64,000 bases of DNA from Candidatus Francisella endociliophora (GCF_000764555.1 NZ_CP009574.1:124001-188000); one strand, 5' to 3'; positions 36,070 to 46,200 are shown, counted from the stretch's first letter. Made by a program: numbers and translations. The notes: generated by a model from the letters alone, not told the origin.

Positions 36070-37404
36070 TTACCACCAGCCTTTTTTAGCAATATCATTT
36101 TGTGCAATTACTGGTACGCTTGCGATTTTTTCTTTTGTATCGCCAACAGTTATTACTAAGTTACCTATAGCTTGTCCTTTTCTAATAGGTGCTTTAACTC
36201 CGCGGTTAAATTCAATCCCTTGTTTTAAGTGAGGAATATAAGTTTTTGGTACGGTTTTGTAAATATTCTGATTAGATACTACCGTAATCTTTTGACCTGG
36301 TTTAGCATTGGGAATATTATCTGCACTTAAGCTTACTGGTGAATTTGCTTTGTATAGCAACATGTTTTGATATTTAGTTAACGCATATCTTAACAATTTA
36401 GCTGATTCATTATCTCTTTTTGCAGAACTACTCGTACCAAGAACTACTGATATAAACCTTTCCCCATCTTGTTTTGCTGAAGAGACTAAGCAGTATCCTG
36501 CTTCATCTGTATGACCTGTTTTCATACCATCAGCACCATCAAATGTGAAAAGTAGTCTATTTCTGTTGTTTTGAAGTACAAAATTATCACGTTTAGGGAA
36601 TAGCTTAGAACATTTATCTTTTGTAGCATCGTCTAAATCTTTTGCTGAATAGCTTTGTAATACGTCCCCTGTTGAACGATCAAATTTAGGTAAACACTGT
36701 TTACGATCTGCAATACTTACAGAATCTTGTTTTGTGGCATTCCAAACTAAACCTTTATTATCATATACTTTATATGCTTCAGGGAAGTTATATATATATG
36801 ATCTTGCAAGTAGAGCCATATCATGTGCTGTAGTATATTGTGTACCACCTGGTAAACCGTCTGGATTAGCAAAGTGAGTATTGTTCATACCTATTGCTCT
36901 TGCGGTTTGGTTCATAAGGTCAGTAAATGCTTCTGTAGTGCCACCAATATACTCAGCAAGAGCAATAGTAGCATCATTTCCAGAAACCACATCCATACCT
37001 GTAACTAAATTTTTAACTGAAACTCTAGCCCCAGCTTTAACATACATTTTAGACCCACCTGTACTAGCAGCCTTTCCACTAATTGGAACCATTGTATCCC
37101 ACTTAAGATTTCCTGCTTTTATTTCACTAGCAACAATATATGATGTCATCATTTTTGTTAAGCTTGCAGGAGCTCTTCTTACATCCATATTTTTCTGGCT
37201 AACTATATCGCCTGTGCGATAGTTCATTGCAACCCAAGCTGGAGCATCTAATTGTATATTTACAGGTTTTACAATTATATCTTTTTGTTTTACGCTATTA
37301 CCACCATTGAAATATGGATCAGAACTTGCAGATATATTTGGAGCAGCAACAGCTATACCAGCTGTCAAACTAGCTGTTAATAAAGCTATTTTCTTAAGTT
37401 TCAT
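36070..37404 (-). CDS. dacA: D-alanyl-D-alanine carboxypeptidase (PBP5/6 type)
   Basis: 444-residue low-molecular-weight penicillin-binding protein. A signal peptide (TAGIAVAAP region) is followed by the motifs APASLTKMMTSY (SxxK), VVSGNDATIAL (SxN), and DGMKTGHTDEAGYCL (KTG). A C-terminal beta-rich domain follows the peptidase. It removes the terminal D-Ala from peptidoglycan stem peptides. It is divergent from ppa across a 155-bp gap. Two cysteines around residue 260, unusual for the family, may form a disulfide. Confidence 0.92.
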   Translation of the reverse strand: MKLKKIALLTASLTAGIAVAAPNISASSDPYFNGGNSVKQKDIIVKPVNIQLDAPAWVAMNYRTGDIVSQKNMDVRRAPASLTKMMTSYIVASEIKAGNLKWDTMVPISGKAASTGGSKMYVKAGARVSVKNLVTGMDVVSGNDATIALAEYIGGTTEAFTDLMNQTARAIGMNNTHFANPDGLPGGTQYTTAHDMALLARSYIYNFPEAYKVYDNKGLVWNATKQDSVSIADRKQCLPKFDRSTGDVLQSYSAKDLDDATKDKCSKLFPKRDNFVLQNNRNRLLFTFDGADGMKTGHTDEAGYCLVSSAKQDGERFISVVLGTSSSAKRDNESAKLLRYALTKYQNMLLYKANSPVSLSADNIPNAKPGQKITVVSNQNIYKTVPKTYIPHLKQGIEFNRGVKAPIRKGQAIGNLVITVGDTKEKIASVPVIAQNDIAKKGWW

Positions 37405-37559
37405 ACTTTTCCTCTTTTAATTTTATAAAAGTGCTAATTTTGAAGTCATACTTTGGGTATTTTAATATTTATGTATTATAAATACAAAGGTTTTTATGAT
37501 AGACTCTGTGCTAGTGTATCAGGTGTTTATACTTTAGCAAAAATATAGGAGAAATTGTT

Positions 37560-38081
37560 ATGCTAAAAAATATACCTTGTGGAAAAGATGTTCCAAATGA
37601 TTTCAATGTAGTTATTGAAATACCTCAAGATAGTGATCCTATCAAATATGAATTTGATAAGGATAGTAATATGATAGTTGTAGATAGGTTTATGTCTTCT
37701 ACTATGAGATATCCTGCTAACTATGGTTTTGTGCCAAACACTCTATATGATGATGGTGATCCAATAGATGTATTAGTATTATCTCCATATCCTTTAGCTG
37801 TAGGTTGTGTGATTAATTGTAGAGCAGTCGGTGTTTTCAAGATGGAAGATGACGGAGGCGTTGATGCTAAAATTATCGCTGTGCCTAGTTCAAAATTAAC
37901 TAAAGAATATGATCATATCAATGATATTGAAGACTTGCCAAAGCATCTTACTCAAAAGATAGAACATTTCTTTACACATTATAAAGATTTAGATTCTGGC
38001 AAGTGGGTAAAAGTTGATGGCTGGGATAATGCCGCTTTTGCTCGTCAAGAAATTGAGAAATCTGTAAAAAACTATAAATAA
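37560..38081 (+). CDS. ppa: Inorganic pyrophosphatase
   Basis: Cytosolic family I pyrophosphatase of 173 residues. Metal-binding blocks [16 protein letters not shown] and [16 protein letters not shown] are seen, and [13 protein letters not shown] is a family signature. It pulls biosynthetic reactions by hydrolysing PPi. An AGGAGA site lies before the ATG. It is divergent from dacA and 93 bases before kdsC. Confidence 0.96.
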   Translation: MLKNIPCGKDVPNDFNVVIEIPQDSDPIKYEFDKDSNMIVVDRFMSSTMRYPANYGFVPNTLYDDGDPIDVLVLSPYPLAVGCVINCRAVGVFKMEDDGGVDAKIIAVPSSKLTKEYDHINDIEDLPKHLTQKIEHFFTHYKDLDSGKWVKVDGWDNAAFARQEIEKSVKNYK

Positions 38082-38173
38082 TTCTTTCTCTTTTATCTTT
38101 AATAATTTTAGTCTCTCTCTCTTTTGTGATAATATTTCTAGTTGAATTTAACAATTCTTTTTAAGTACTAGTA

Positions 38174-38713
38174 ATGAAAACAAATAATTTAAAAGATATT
38201 AAACTTCTAATTTTTGATATTGATGGCGTTTTGACTGATAGTAAGATTATTATCTCTAATGATGGTAATGAATTTAAAAACTTCAATGTTAAAGATGGTC
38301 TAGGCTTAGTTCTTGTTCAAAAATTAGGAATTAAGATAGCAATTATAACTGGTAAAGAATCTAAAATAGTACAAGATCGACTTACAAAGCTTGGTGTAGA
38401 TCCTGAAGATATATTCCAAGGGCAAAAAAATAAGCTTAAAGCTTATGAAAGCCTGAAAGTAAAGTATAGCTTACAAGATCAAAATATTGCTTATATGGGA
38501 GATGATTTACCAGATCTTATTTTGATGAATAAGGTTGGTTTATCAGCAACTCCTGTAGATTCTATAAGTATTGTAAAAAAATACTCTAACTATATATGTA
38601 AAAGTAGAGGTGGCGATGGGGCTGCTAGAGAATTCTGTGATTATATTATAGAGCAACTAGGCTTATATGATAAAGTTATTGATGATTTTGTTAATTATGG
38701 TGGAGTGAAATAA
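38174..38713 (+). CDS. kdsC: 3-deoxy-D-manno-octulosonate 8-phosphate phosphatase
   Basis: HAD-family phosphatase of 179 residues that makes free KDO for lipopolysaccharide. The nucleophile motif is LIFDIDGVLTDSKI, with VKDGLGLVLVQKLGIKIAIITGK and IAYMGDDLPDLILMNKVGLS following, as in KdsC. It is followed 10 bases later by lptC, then lptA and lptB, the conserved LPS biogenesis/export operon. Confidence 0.94.
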   Translation: MKTNNLKDIKLLIFDIDGVLTDSKIIISNDGNEFKNFNVKDGLGLVLVQKLGIKIAIITGKESKIVQDRLTKLGVDPEDIFQGQKNKLKAYESLKVKYSLQDQNIAYMGDDLPDLILMNKVGLSATPVDSISIVKKYSNYICKSRGGDGAAREFCDYIIEQLGLYDKVIDDFVNYGGVK

Positions 38714-38722
38714 AATATAAGT

Positions 38723-39373
38723 ATGAGGTTTTTCACAAAATATTCCTTATTCGCTAATATTTTTTCTATTGTGGTTATAGTAATCGCTATTTTGTATATA
38801 AGTTATAAAGCTCTTCAAGGAGGAGGAGATCCTGAAAAATTTTCTCCTAAAGATAAAGTGGAGCTGACAGCTTTTAATTTTCATTATAATAAGTATGACA
38901 AAGATGGTGATTTAACTCTTAATTTCGTTACTGATAAACTTGAAAGATTTGTTAACGAGGATGTCAGAATGACAGATCTTTTTGAAACAAGCTATGATAA
39001 AGAAACTGGTAAAAAAAGTTTAGAAGTAAAATCAAAGCATGGCTTTTCTAGTAAATCAAAAGGTGATGACTTAATACGTTTATACGATGGTGTTAATGCT
39101 ATAATGTATTCAAAAGATAATAAATCAAAAGATGATAATAATAAGCCTGCAGATGGTAATTCTTCTAGTAAATATTCACCAAATAAGATTTATATAAAGA
39201 CATCAGAGATGTATTATAACAATGATTCTAAAGACTTTTATAACGACAGATTTGTTAGAATGTATGATCCAAATACTGGCAATAATACTACAGCTATTGG
39301 GGTTAAGGGTAATTCTGAGTCAAAAGTTATTAATCTTAAAAAAAATGTGAGGAGTTACTATGCGTCAAGCTAA
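38723..39373 (+). CDS. lptC: LPS export ABC transporter periplasmic protein LptC
   Basis: 216 residues: an N-terminal membrane anchor (ANIFSIVVIVIAILYISYKA) followed by a periplasmic beta-jellyroll-type domain. A Ser/Asn/Lys/Asp-rich insertion (around KSKDDNNKPADGNSSS) makes it a little longer than E. coli LptC. It receives LPS from LptBFG and passes it to LptA. Its 3' end overlaps lptA by 14 bases, and the assignment leans on the kdsC-lptC-lptA-lptB order. Confidence 0.85.
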   Translation: MRFFTKYSLFANIFSIVVIVIAILYISYKALQGGGDPEKFSPKDKVELTAFNFHYNKYDKDGDLTLNFVTDKLERFVNEDVRMTDLFETSYDKETGKKSLEVKSKHGFSSKSKGDDLIRLYDGVNAIMYSKDNKSKDDNNKPADGNSSSKYSPNKIYIKTSEMYYNNDSKDFYNDRFVRMYDPNTGNNTTAIGVKGNSESKVINLKKNVRSYYASS

Positions 39374-40271
39374 ATACTTAATGCTAGCAGCTCTGTGCCT
39401 AAGTTTTTCATATGGAATATCACTAGATAAAGATGCAGAAAATATAAACTATAATTCTTCTAAATATAATACATCTATGAAAGAGGATAAGGTTGCTGAT
39501 AGTGAGAAAGAAGATAATTCTGCTAATAATGTTTTAAAAGATTATGGGCCTATAACTATATGTGCAGATAGAGCGGTATATGATGATGATAAGAAAACAT
39601 TGACATATTATGATAATGTTTTTGTTATCCAAATTCATAATATGCATATTTTATGTAAGAAGCCCAAAACTAGTATAAAAAAAGGAACTACTTATTTTGT
39701 AAGAGATAATAAAATACCTTTTAATGAGTTACAAAAGAAATGGTTTAAGCATGTAAAAAAATTATGCTCTAAAGAAAAAGAGTGTAATTTCATATCTGGA
39801 CAGAAATTACTTATGCAATTAGGTAAAGATAAGGAAGTTAAAACTTTAGAGATGGAATCTAAAGGGGAAGAAAATTCTCAACTTTATAACTACCCAACAG
39901 ATGCAAATCCAGACTTCTCAAAAAGTAAAGAAGTAACAAAAGGCCCTGTTGAAGGAGTTTCAAAGAAAATTATTTATAATGTTGCAAAAAAAGATTTAGA
40001 ATTAAATAAAAAAGCAGTAGTTACACAGAATGGAAATAGATATAAAGGTGAAAAGGTTAACTATGATATGAATCATGACTTAATATCTATTCCTGGTAGT
40101 AGACATAAACGATCAACTATTGTTTTGGATGGAGTCGCTGAACAAACTAAGATAGATGTAGGCCTAACTCCAATTAGTGAATACCATAAAGATGCTAATA
40201 GTGGTAGTACAATGGCATTTGATAACAATTCAAATACGGATCCAACTCAGCCACAGAATGAAATAATGTAG
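39360..40271 (+). CDS. lptA: LPS transport periplasmic protein LptA, extended form
   Basis: 303 residues, against about 185 in E. coli. It has a signal peptide, then GPITICADRAVYDDDKKTLTYY with DNVFVIQIHNMHI, the LptA/OstA beta-strand pattern, which resumes at AVVTQNGNRYKGEKVNYDM near the end. Between them lies an insertion of roughly 110 residues carrying two cysteines (KKLCSKEKECNF). LptA bridges inner and outer membranes for LPS. The end is low-complexity (Ser/Asn/Thr/Gln). Identity rests on fold pattern and operon position. Confidence 0.85.
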   Translation: MRQAKYLMLAALCLSFSYGISLDKDAENINYNSSKYNTSMKEDKVADSEKEDNSANNVLKDYGPITICADRAVYDDDKKTLTYYDNVFVIQIHNMHILCKKPKTSIKKGTTYFVRDNKIPFNELQKKWFKHVKKLCSKEKECNFISGQKLLMQLGKDKEVKTLEMESKGEENSQLYNYPTDANPDFSKSKEVTKGPVEGVSKKIIYNVAKKDLELNKKAVVTQNGNRYKGEKVNYDMNHDLISIPGSRHKRSTIVLDGVAEQTKIDVGLTPISEYHKDANSGSTMAFDNNSNTDPTQPQNEIM

Positions 40272-40283
40272 GTTTAAATAAAA

Positions 40284-41015
40284 ATGGAAAAATATACTTT
40301 AGAAGCAAAAAGATTAGGTAAGAAATACGGTTCTCGATGGGTTGTAAATAATGTTTCTATGAAGGTTACAACAGGAGAAATTGTTGGTTTACTTGGTCCT
40401 AATGGTGCTGGTAAGACAACTTCTTTCTATATGATTGTTGGACTTGTTGCAGCTACTCGCGGGAAAGTTCGTATGGGTAATGAGGATGTTACAAAAATGC
40501 CTATTCACTTGCGAGCTAGAAGAGGGTTAGGATATCTACCTCAGGAGGCATCTGTTTTTAGAAAGCTTAGTGTTGAAGATAATATTGTAGCAATTTTAGA
40601 GACTCGTAAAGATCTATCTAAGGCTGATATAGATCAGAAGTTAAATAATCTATTGGATGAGTTTAGTATTCAACATATTCGTAAAAGTTTGGGAATGAGT
40701 TTATCTGGTGGTGAGCGTAGAAGGGTTGAGATCGCTAGAGCACTTGCAATGGACCCTAAATTTATTCTTCTAGATGAGCCTTTTGCAGGGGTTGACCCAG
40801 TTTCTGTTATTGAGATTAAAGAAGTAGTTCGCCATCTTAAAGATAGAGGTATTGGAGTTCTTATTACCGACCATAATGTACGTGAGACTCTAGATATTTG
40901 TGAACGAGCATATATTGTAAATGCAGGTAATATGCTTGCTTCGGGCACTCCCGCAGAAGTCCTTGAAGATGAAACTGTGCGCAAAGTATATCTTGGTGAA
41001 GATTTTAAGCTGTAA
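40284..41015 (+). CDS. lptB: LPS export ABC transporter ATP-binding protein LptB
   Basis: 243-residue ABC ATPase with Walker [17 protein letters not shown], signature [15 protein letters not shown], Walker [15 protein letters not shown] and the switch histidine in [29 protein letters not shown] is the LptB Q-loop region. It powers LPS extraction with LptFG. Last gene of the kdsC-lptCAB operon. Confidence 0.96.
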   Translation: MEKYTLEAKRLGKKYGSRWVVNNVSMKVTTGEIVGLLGPNGAGKTTSFYMIVGLVAATRGKVRMGNEDVTKMPIHLRARRGLGYLPQEASVFRKLSVEDNIVAILETRKDLSKADIDQKLNNLLDEFSIQHIRKSLGMSLSGGERRRVEIARALAMDPKFILLDEPFAGVDPVSVIEIKEVVRHLKDRGIGVLITDHNVRETLDICERAYIVNAGNMLASGTPAEVLEDETVRKVYLGEDFKL

Positions 41016-41069
41016 CCTCAATAATAATTAATTATATGAAGTACAACATTCATATTATGTTAATTTAAC

Positions 41070-41090
41070 TGACAGATCGATGATCTGTCA
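41070..41090. repeat. Intergenic palindrome, GACAGATC family
   Basis: Perfect 9-bp arms TGACAGATC (41070-41078) and GATCTGTCA (41082-41090) with a GAT centre. A near-copy with one mismatch occurs at 44381-44401, and CACTAC follows both a stem here and one there, so the sites look like members of a dispersed intergenic repeat. It may also help end transcription after lptB, although no long T tract follows. Confidence 0.65.
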
Positions 41091-41143
41091 CTACATAAAC
41101 TTATTCATTATCAACTATATTGTATAGTTTATTTAGGAAAAAA

Positions 41144-41737
41144 ATGCAAATAGATACATCAAAATCAAAAGTAATATGTGTTGGTAGAAATTATATCGAG
41201 CATATCCAAGAGTTAAATAATGAAACTCCAGAAAGCCCAGTAATTTTCATTAAACCTAATTCTAGTATTTCTAAAACTTTAGAATTATCAGATAAAAGAG
41301 AAACTCACTATGAATGTGAAATAATATTTGCATTTGATAAAGACTCTAAAATCAAAGCAGTAGGGCTTGGTTTAGATCTGACTGATAGAGCTTTACAATC
41401 AAAACTTAAAGCAAAAGGTTTACCGTGGGAACTAGCAAAATCATTTGATAACAGTGCTGTGATAAGCGATTTTGTAGAGATTACTGAGAATGAAATCTCT
41501 TATTTAAATTTTAAAGCATATAAAAATAATGAACTAATTCAACATGCTGATTATAATTTAATGATGTATAAACCAAATGAGATCATAAATTTTTTGAACG
41601 AAAGTGAAATTTCTATATGTGAAAATGATTTATTAATGACAGGTACACCAAAAGGTGTTGGTATAGTTAATCGTGGCGATAAGTTTAGAATAGAGCTTTT
41701 CTTGCAAGATGATAAAATTTTAGAAGCAAACTTTTAA
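41144..41737 (+). CDS. Fumarylacetoacetate hydrolase (FAH) family protein
   Basis: About 197 residues, starting at the ATG at 41144 after a TAGGAAA site. The sequence KVICVGRNYIEHIQELNNE and SPVIFIKPNSSI, with the metal-binding HYECEIIFAF and a MTGTPKGVG loop, matches the short YcgM/FAHD1-type hydrolases. These cleave C-C bonds in acylpyruvates or decarboxylate oxaloacetate. Substrate cannot be read. It lies 9 bases before the phosphorylase-esterase fusion and begins an operon that runs through truA. Confidence 0.85.
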   Translation: MQIDTSKSKVICVGRNYIEHIQELNNETPESPVIFIKPNSSISKTLELSDKRETHYECEIIFAFDKDSKIKAVGLGLDLTDRALQSKLKAKGLPWELAKSFDNSAVISDFVEITENEISYLNFKAYKNNELIQHADYNLMMYKPNEIINFLNESEISICENDLLMTGTPKGVGIVNRGDKFRIELFLQDDKILEANF

Positions 41738-41746
41738 GGTTAAAAT

Positions 41747-43579
41747 ATGTGGGCAATAGTTGGTAGTAGTGGTTTTGAATCTTTTGATGATTTTGAGATT
41801 TTAGAGGAATTACCAAGAGAAACTCCATTTGGGTTATGTTCAAATGGATTGTTTAAAATCAAAGTTGATGGTCAAGAAGCATTATTTCTTAATCGTACTG
41901 GCTTAGGTCAATCAATATTGCCACATCAAATAAACTACAAAGCTAACATCTATGCTTTAAAAAAATATGGTGCTACATCAATTATCGCTTTATCTTCTGT
42001 TAGGAGTCTAAGAGATGAGCTAAAACCTGGAGATATGGTGATTCCATATCAATTTATTGATAGAACAAAGTCTTTGCGTGAGTTTACATATTGTGAGCAG
42101 GGGCTTTTGAATTATGTATCTTTATCAAAACCAATTACAGAAAGCATTGCCGAAGAAATCCGTCAGAAGAAGAGTGAATTTGATTTTGATATACATTTTA
42201 AACAAAGCTATGTATGTATCGAAGGCCCACAATTTCCAACAATAATGGATGCTAAATGTTTCCAAAGCATGGGTGGTGGCGTGATTGGTATGACGGCTTT
42301 TCCAGAGTTTGCGCTTGCTAGAGAGGCAGGGCTTAACTATATAAGCTGTAATTTCATAGTAGATTATGTACCTTGGTCATATGATGTGAAAAATCTTTAC
42401 AATGTATTAGAAATTCGTGAAACTAATAATCATAAAGCTGAGAAAATAGTTAAATGGTTGGTTCATAATTTACCTTTCTATGCTGAAAATGATTGCCATG
42501 AACTAGGTATTGCAAGATATTTATCTACACCGATTGAATCACTAGCACCAAACAAAAAAGCTTGGTTAAAAGTTATAGGTAGTGATAACTCGAAGCATGA
42601 AAAAGCTCTTGAAGCGGAAGTACTTAAGAAAGTACCAGATCTATATGGAGGTATCAAAACCATACCAGCCAAACTGCAAGATCTACTTACATTTATTGGT
42701 AAGTTTGATCGTGAGGGTAGTAGAAGAGATTTAGAAGCTACAAGAAAAGCTGCAGCATCACTTAATCTATACAGCTATCCTAAAGTTGATCTGGAAAAGG
42801 TGCAAGAGCTACAAATTACTCATGATGATGGACATAATATACCTGTGAGAGTTTATAATCCAAACAGCCAAGAGAAACTAAAGGCTATAGTTTTTTCCCA
42901 TGGGGGCGGTTTTGTTTCTGGTACGCTAGAGTCATTTGATGCTTTTTGCCGTAAGTTAGCACAGACTACAAACAGAGTAGTATTCTCTGTTGATTATAGA
43001 CTAGCACCTGAACATAAATTCCCAGCAGGATTAAATGATGTTGAATTTGTTGCTGAGTATGTTTATAAAAATTCTAAAAAATTTGCTATATCTAAGAAAA
43101 AATTTACATTAATGGGTGATAGTGCTGGTGCTAATTTAACGGTACTTGCAACATATAATCTATTGCAAAAAGGTGAAGTTAAAGTTGCTAACAATATTAT
43201 CTTGTATCCATCTGTTGATTTATCACATATGCCAACTAAATCTTTGAGTGATTTTGAGAGTGGTTATATCTTAACTAAAGCAAAAACTATGTGGTATTCA
43301 GAACTTTATGTTTCAGAAAGTGTGGATAAGAGTTCTCCTGAAATATCTCCTTTTTATATTAAGAATCTAGCAAATATGCCAAGAACTCTAGTTATGACAG
43401 CGGGTTATGATCCTCTAAAAGACGAAGGATTACTTTTTGCTGAGAGGCTTATAAGACATGAGGTTGAAGTTCAGCACTATCATTTTGATAGTTTGGTTCA
43501 TGGTTTTATTAATTTCTCAAAATTGATTCCAAAAGAGATGGATGTTTTACACTCTAGAGTTATGAAATTTTTAGGCTAA
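41747..43579 (+). CDS. Phosphorylase-alpha/beta hydrolase fusion protein
   Basis: 610-residue single ORF joining two enzymes. Residues ~1-250 align with methylthioadenosine phosphorylase ([52 protein letters not shown]). Residues ~320-610 form a hormone-sensitive-lipase-type hydrolase with HGGGFVSGT and the Ser nucleophile in GDSAGAN, plus the late His in LVHGF. Against human MTAP, several phosphate- and purine-site residues differ (the RHG position reads RTG, the ACGSLR position VRSLR, and Asp222 is Val), though Asp220 is kept. Activity of the first domain is therefore uncertain. It lies 9 bases after the FAH gene and 1 base before truA. Confidence 0.8.
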   Translation: MWAIVGSSGFESFDDFEILEELPRETPFGLCSNGLFKIKVDGQEALFLNRTGLGQSILPHQINYKANIYALKKYGATSIIALSSVRSLRDELKPGDMVIPYQFIDRTKSLREFTYCEQGLLNYVSLSKPITESIAEEIRQKKSEFDFDIHFKQSYVCIEGPQFPTIMDAKCFQSMGGGVIGMTAFPEFALAREAGLNYISCNFIVDYVPWSYDVKNLYNVLEIRETNNHKAEKIVKWLVHNLPFYAENDCHELGIARYLSTPIESLAPNKKAWLKVIGSDNSKHEKALEAEVLKKVPDLYGGIKTIPAKLQDLLTFIGKFDREGSRRDLEATRKAAASLNLYSYPKVDLEKVQELQITHDDGHNIPVRVYNPNSQEKLKAIVFSHGGGFVSGTLESFDAFCRKLAQTTNRVVFSVDYRLAPEHKFPAGLNDVEFVAEYVYKNSKKFAISKKKFTLMGDSAGANLTVLATYNLLQKGEVKVANNIILYPSVDLSHMPTKSLSDFESGYILTKAKTMWYSELYVSESVDKSSPEISPFYIKNLANMPRTLVMTAGYDPLKDEGLLFAERLIRHEVEVQHYHFDSLVHGFINFSKLIPKEMDVLHSRVMKFLG

Positions 43580-43580
43580 T

Positions 43581-44357
43581 ATGAAAAACTATTTACTACA
43601 AATCGAATACTTTGGCAAAGATTATTGCGGTTGGCAAAGACAAACTCATTCTCCAAGTGTTCAAGAAGAGCTTGAACAAGCACTTTCAAAAATTGCAAAT
43701 CAGCCTGTAGAGGTTACTTGTGCAGGGCGTACTGATACTGGAGTTCATGCAACTTCCCAAGTCGTTAATTTTCATTCAAATGCTGACAGATCTCTTAGTT
43801 CTTGGATAAGAGGAGCAAATGCTCTATTACCCAAAGATATTAAGCTACTAGATATCAAAGAAGTTGATAATGATTTTAATTCTAGGTTTACAGCGATAAA
43901 TAGAACCTACAATTATATCATCTACAATTCTGCGACTAGTTCTCCAATATTTTCAGAACATTGCTTATGGGAGAATCGTCTTCTTAATATTGATAAGATG
44001 AATCAAGCTTGTAAATATCTAATAGGGGAGCAAGATTTTACATCTTTTAGATCATCGCAATGTCAGTCAAATACACCATTTAGATATATTCAAAAGGCAG
44101 AGTTTGTTAGACAAGGTAACTTTATAATTTTTGAAGTTATTGGCAATGCTTTTTTACATCATATGATTAGAAACTTAGTAGGTTCATTACTAAAAGTTGG
44201 ACTTGAGATTAAACAACCTACATGGATAGCAGAACTTTTACAAGCGAAAGACAGAACCCAAGCAGCTGAAACGGCAAAAGCACATGGTTTGTACTTTGTT
44301 GGTGTCAAGTATCCAGAGTTTAATTTTATAAGACCTGTAACAAGCTTGTTTTGTTAG
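43581..44357 (+). CDS. truA: tRNA pseudouridine(38-40) synthase
   Basis: 258-residue TruA with the catalytic Asp in [16 protein letters not shown]. The N-terminal [12 protein letters not shown] and later [15 protein letters not shown] blocks are characteristic. It modifies U38-40 in the anticodon arm of many tRNAs. It starts 1 base after the upstream fusion gene, so it is probably translationally coupled to it. Confidence 0.96.
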   Translation: MKNYLLQIEYFGKDYCGWQRQTHSPSVQEELEQALSKIANQPVEVTCAGRTDTGVHATSQVVNFHSNADRSLSSWIRGANALLPKDIKLLDIKEVDNDFNSRFTAINRTYNYIIYNSATSSPIFSEHCLWENRLLNIDKMNQACKYLIGEQDFTSFRSSQCQSNTPFRYIQKAEFVRQGNFIIFEVIGNAFLHHMIRNLVGSLLKVGLEIKQPTWIAELLQAKDRTQAAETAKAHGLYFVGVKYPEFNFIRPVTSLFC

Positions 44358-44375
44358 TATATTTACTAATTTTAT

Positions 44376-44440
44376 AGTAGTGATAGATCATTGATCTGTC
44401 AGTAATCAGATTAAGACAGCATACTATGCTGTCACTACAA
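44376..44440. repeat. Compound intergenic palindrome
   Basis: Two palindromes are nested in a larger inverted repeat. TGATAGATC (44381-44389) pairs with GATCTGTCA (44393-44401), and GACAGCATA pairs with TATGCTGTC (about 44415-44433). The outer edges GTAGTGATAG and CTGTCACTAC are themselves inverted. The first half nearly copies the palindrome at 41070-41090. It lies downstream of truA and ahead of the permease. Confidence 0.6.
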
Positions 44441-44464
44441 TAAATAATAAAACATGATCCTTGG

Positions 44465-44487
44465 ATTCTACGATCAAGTTGTAGAAT
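44465..44487. repeat. Intergenic inverted repeat, GGATTC-type element
   Basis: Arms ATTCTAC (44465-44471) and GTAGAAT (44481-44487) around GATCAAGTT, embedded in a TGGATTC...GAATGAC frame. Similar palindromes framed by GGATTC and GAATGAC occur widely between genes of bacteria with small AT-rich genomes (general knowledge). It may be a repeat or mobile-derived relic; it also lies in the permease upstream region. Confidence 0.5.
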
Positions 44488-44552
44488 GACTTACTTTTTT
44501 GAATTTAATAAATGTATACTAGTAAATAGATACAAAAAACATAAACAAATTT

Positions 44553-46097
44553 ATGAAAAAACTATCTACAATGGCTGTAATATTCATCTCAACTGGCGGG
44601 ATGATTGGTAGTGGTTGGCTATTCTCTCCATATTATGGATTCCAGACAGCAGGGCAGGGGGTTATTATCTCCTGGTTTATAACTGCATTTTTAACTTTGC
44701 TTGTAGCATTATGTTTCGCAGAAGTTGCCTCAATGTTACCAATAGTTTCTGGAGCAATGAGGTTTCTAAGAATTACCCATTCTAGAACTTTGGGGTTTTT
44801 ATTTGTAGCTCTGGGATGGATTAGCTATCTAGTTTATTTGCCATTAGAAGCTCAGTCAGTAGTGCAATATCTTGGATTTTGGTTTCCAAATTTAGTTGAT
44901 TCTGGCTCAAAAGGAGTATTTTTATCATATTATGGAGTTATGATAGCATTTTTAATAATGTTAGGTTTAACTTACCTCAATACATATCAACTAAAAAATG
45001 TTGCTAAAATAAACTCAATAGTTAGTATTTGGAAGATATTTTTACCAATAGCTATTGCTGTTGGGATGTTAGCTGTTTATGGATCATTTAAGAATTATCA
45101 TGCAAATACTGCTCATATAACTGTAAATTTTGAGCATATTTTATTGGCAATCACAGGATCTGGATTAGCCTTTGCTTTTTCAGGTTTCCAAAATGGTTTG
45201 ATAGTTGCAAACTCAGCAGAGAACCCTAAATTAGCAATTCCTCTATCTTTAATAGCGCCAGTAGTTGTTGGTTTAACAATGTACATATCATTATCATTAT
45301 TGTTTATGTTTTGTGTACCTGAATCAGTAGCTGGCTTTAATGCTGGAGTTGCTCCTCTTTTGGGACTGTTAAGTTTATTTAGTTTACATATTATTTATAC
45401 AATTCTATTCATAGATGCAATGGTGGCTCCACTTGGTACAGGGAATGTATATACTGCTGTTACAGGTAGAGTTTTACAAGCTTTCGGCTTAGAATTTTTT
45501 AAAAAGTCAGTACTAACAAAACTTAATAAAAATCATGTGCCAATTTACTGCATTTGGATTAATTTTTTTGTAGGGTTAATATTTTTATTTCAATTTCCAA
45601 CATGGACAGCTTTGGTTAATTTTTTATCTTCCTTAGTGTTATTTAGTTGTCTTTCAGGACCTGTAGTTTTGATAATTTTTAGAAATAAATTTCCAGAGTT
45701 AGAAAGAAGATTTAAATTACCATTTTATAAGTTTTTTGGTTATATAGGTTTTATATCTTGTTCATATTTTATCTATTGGTCAGGCACTTTTAACTTACTA
45801 TGTTTGGTTGTATTAGTAGCTGTAGTTTGTGTTTTATATTGGTTTGTATTTATGCGATCAGAGTTTGGGCTAGTATTTAAGCAGACTTGGTTTGTTTGTG
45901 CTTATATTATATCTTTATGGGCAATATCTTATGCTCATGAGTTGCGATTAGTTGCTTTTCCTTATGATAATCTTATAGTTGCTGTGGCTAGTGCTATATT
46001 CTTAAAGATATTTGTAGTTACTCAAGCACCAACTACTGAGATCCAAGAAAATATCAAAGATGTTTTACTTGAGGTCAAAAATTTAAAAAGTAGTTAA
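44553..46097 (+). CDS. APC-superfamily amino acid permease
   Basis: 514-residue integral membrane protein with about 12 hydrophobic helices. The first helix has the APC substrate motif STGGMIGSGWLFSPYY. CFAEVASMLPIVSGAMRFLR and SGFQNGLIVANSAENPKLAIPLSLIAP are further transporter landmarks. It probably imports an amino acid with protons; the closest pattern I recall is an aspartate/glutamate-type symporter, but the substrate is not readable. Stands alone between intergenic repeats and guaA. Confidence 0.85.
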   Translation: MKKLSTMAVIFISTGGMIGSGWLFSPYYGFQTAGQGVIISWFITAFLTLLVALCFAEVASMLPIVSGAMRFLRITHSRTLGFLFVALGWISYLVYLPLEAQSVVQYLGFWFPNLVDSGSKGVFLSYYGVMIAFLIMLGLTYLNTYQLKNVAKINSIVSIWKIFLPIAIAVGMLAVYGSFKNYHANTAHITVNFEHILLAITGSGLAFAFSGFQNGLIVANSAENPKLAIPLSLIAPVVVGLTMYISLSLLFMFCVPESVAGFNAGVAPLLGLLSLFSLHIIYTILFIDAMVAPLGTGNVYTAVTGRVLQAFGLEFFKKSVLTKLNKNHVPIYCIWINFFVGLIFLFQFPTWTALVNFLSSLVLFSCLSGPVVLIIFRNKFPELERRFKLPFYKFFGYIGFISCSYFIYWSGTFNLLCLVVLVAVVCVLYWFVFMRSEFGLVFKQTWFVCAYIISLWAISYAHELRLVAFPYDNLIVAVASAIFLKIFVVTQAPTTEIQENIKDVLLEVKNLKSS

Positions 46098-46173
46098 TAC
46101 ATATTTGCCAATAAACTCAATTATTGCTTATATATCAAAACTTAAATTAGATACAAACTGCTTTGTAATAAAA

Positions 46174-46200
46174 ATACCAATTTATATTAGCGATTGGTAT
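46174..46200. repeat. Inverted repeat after the permease gene
   Basis: Perfect 8-bp arms ATACCAAT (46174-46181) and ATTGGTAT (46193-46200) with an 11-base centre. The following stretch is only weakly T-rich, so it may be a bidirectional terminator or an operator upstream of guaA. Confidence 0.45.

Noticed and set aside
40670-40984. 104-codon minus-strand frame inside lptB
   Set aside because: Antisense to conserved ABC motifs with no ribosome site or recognisable protein.
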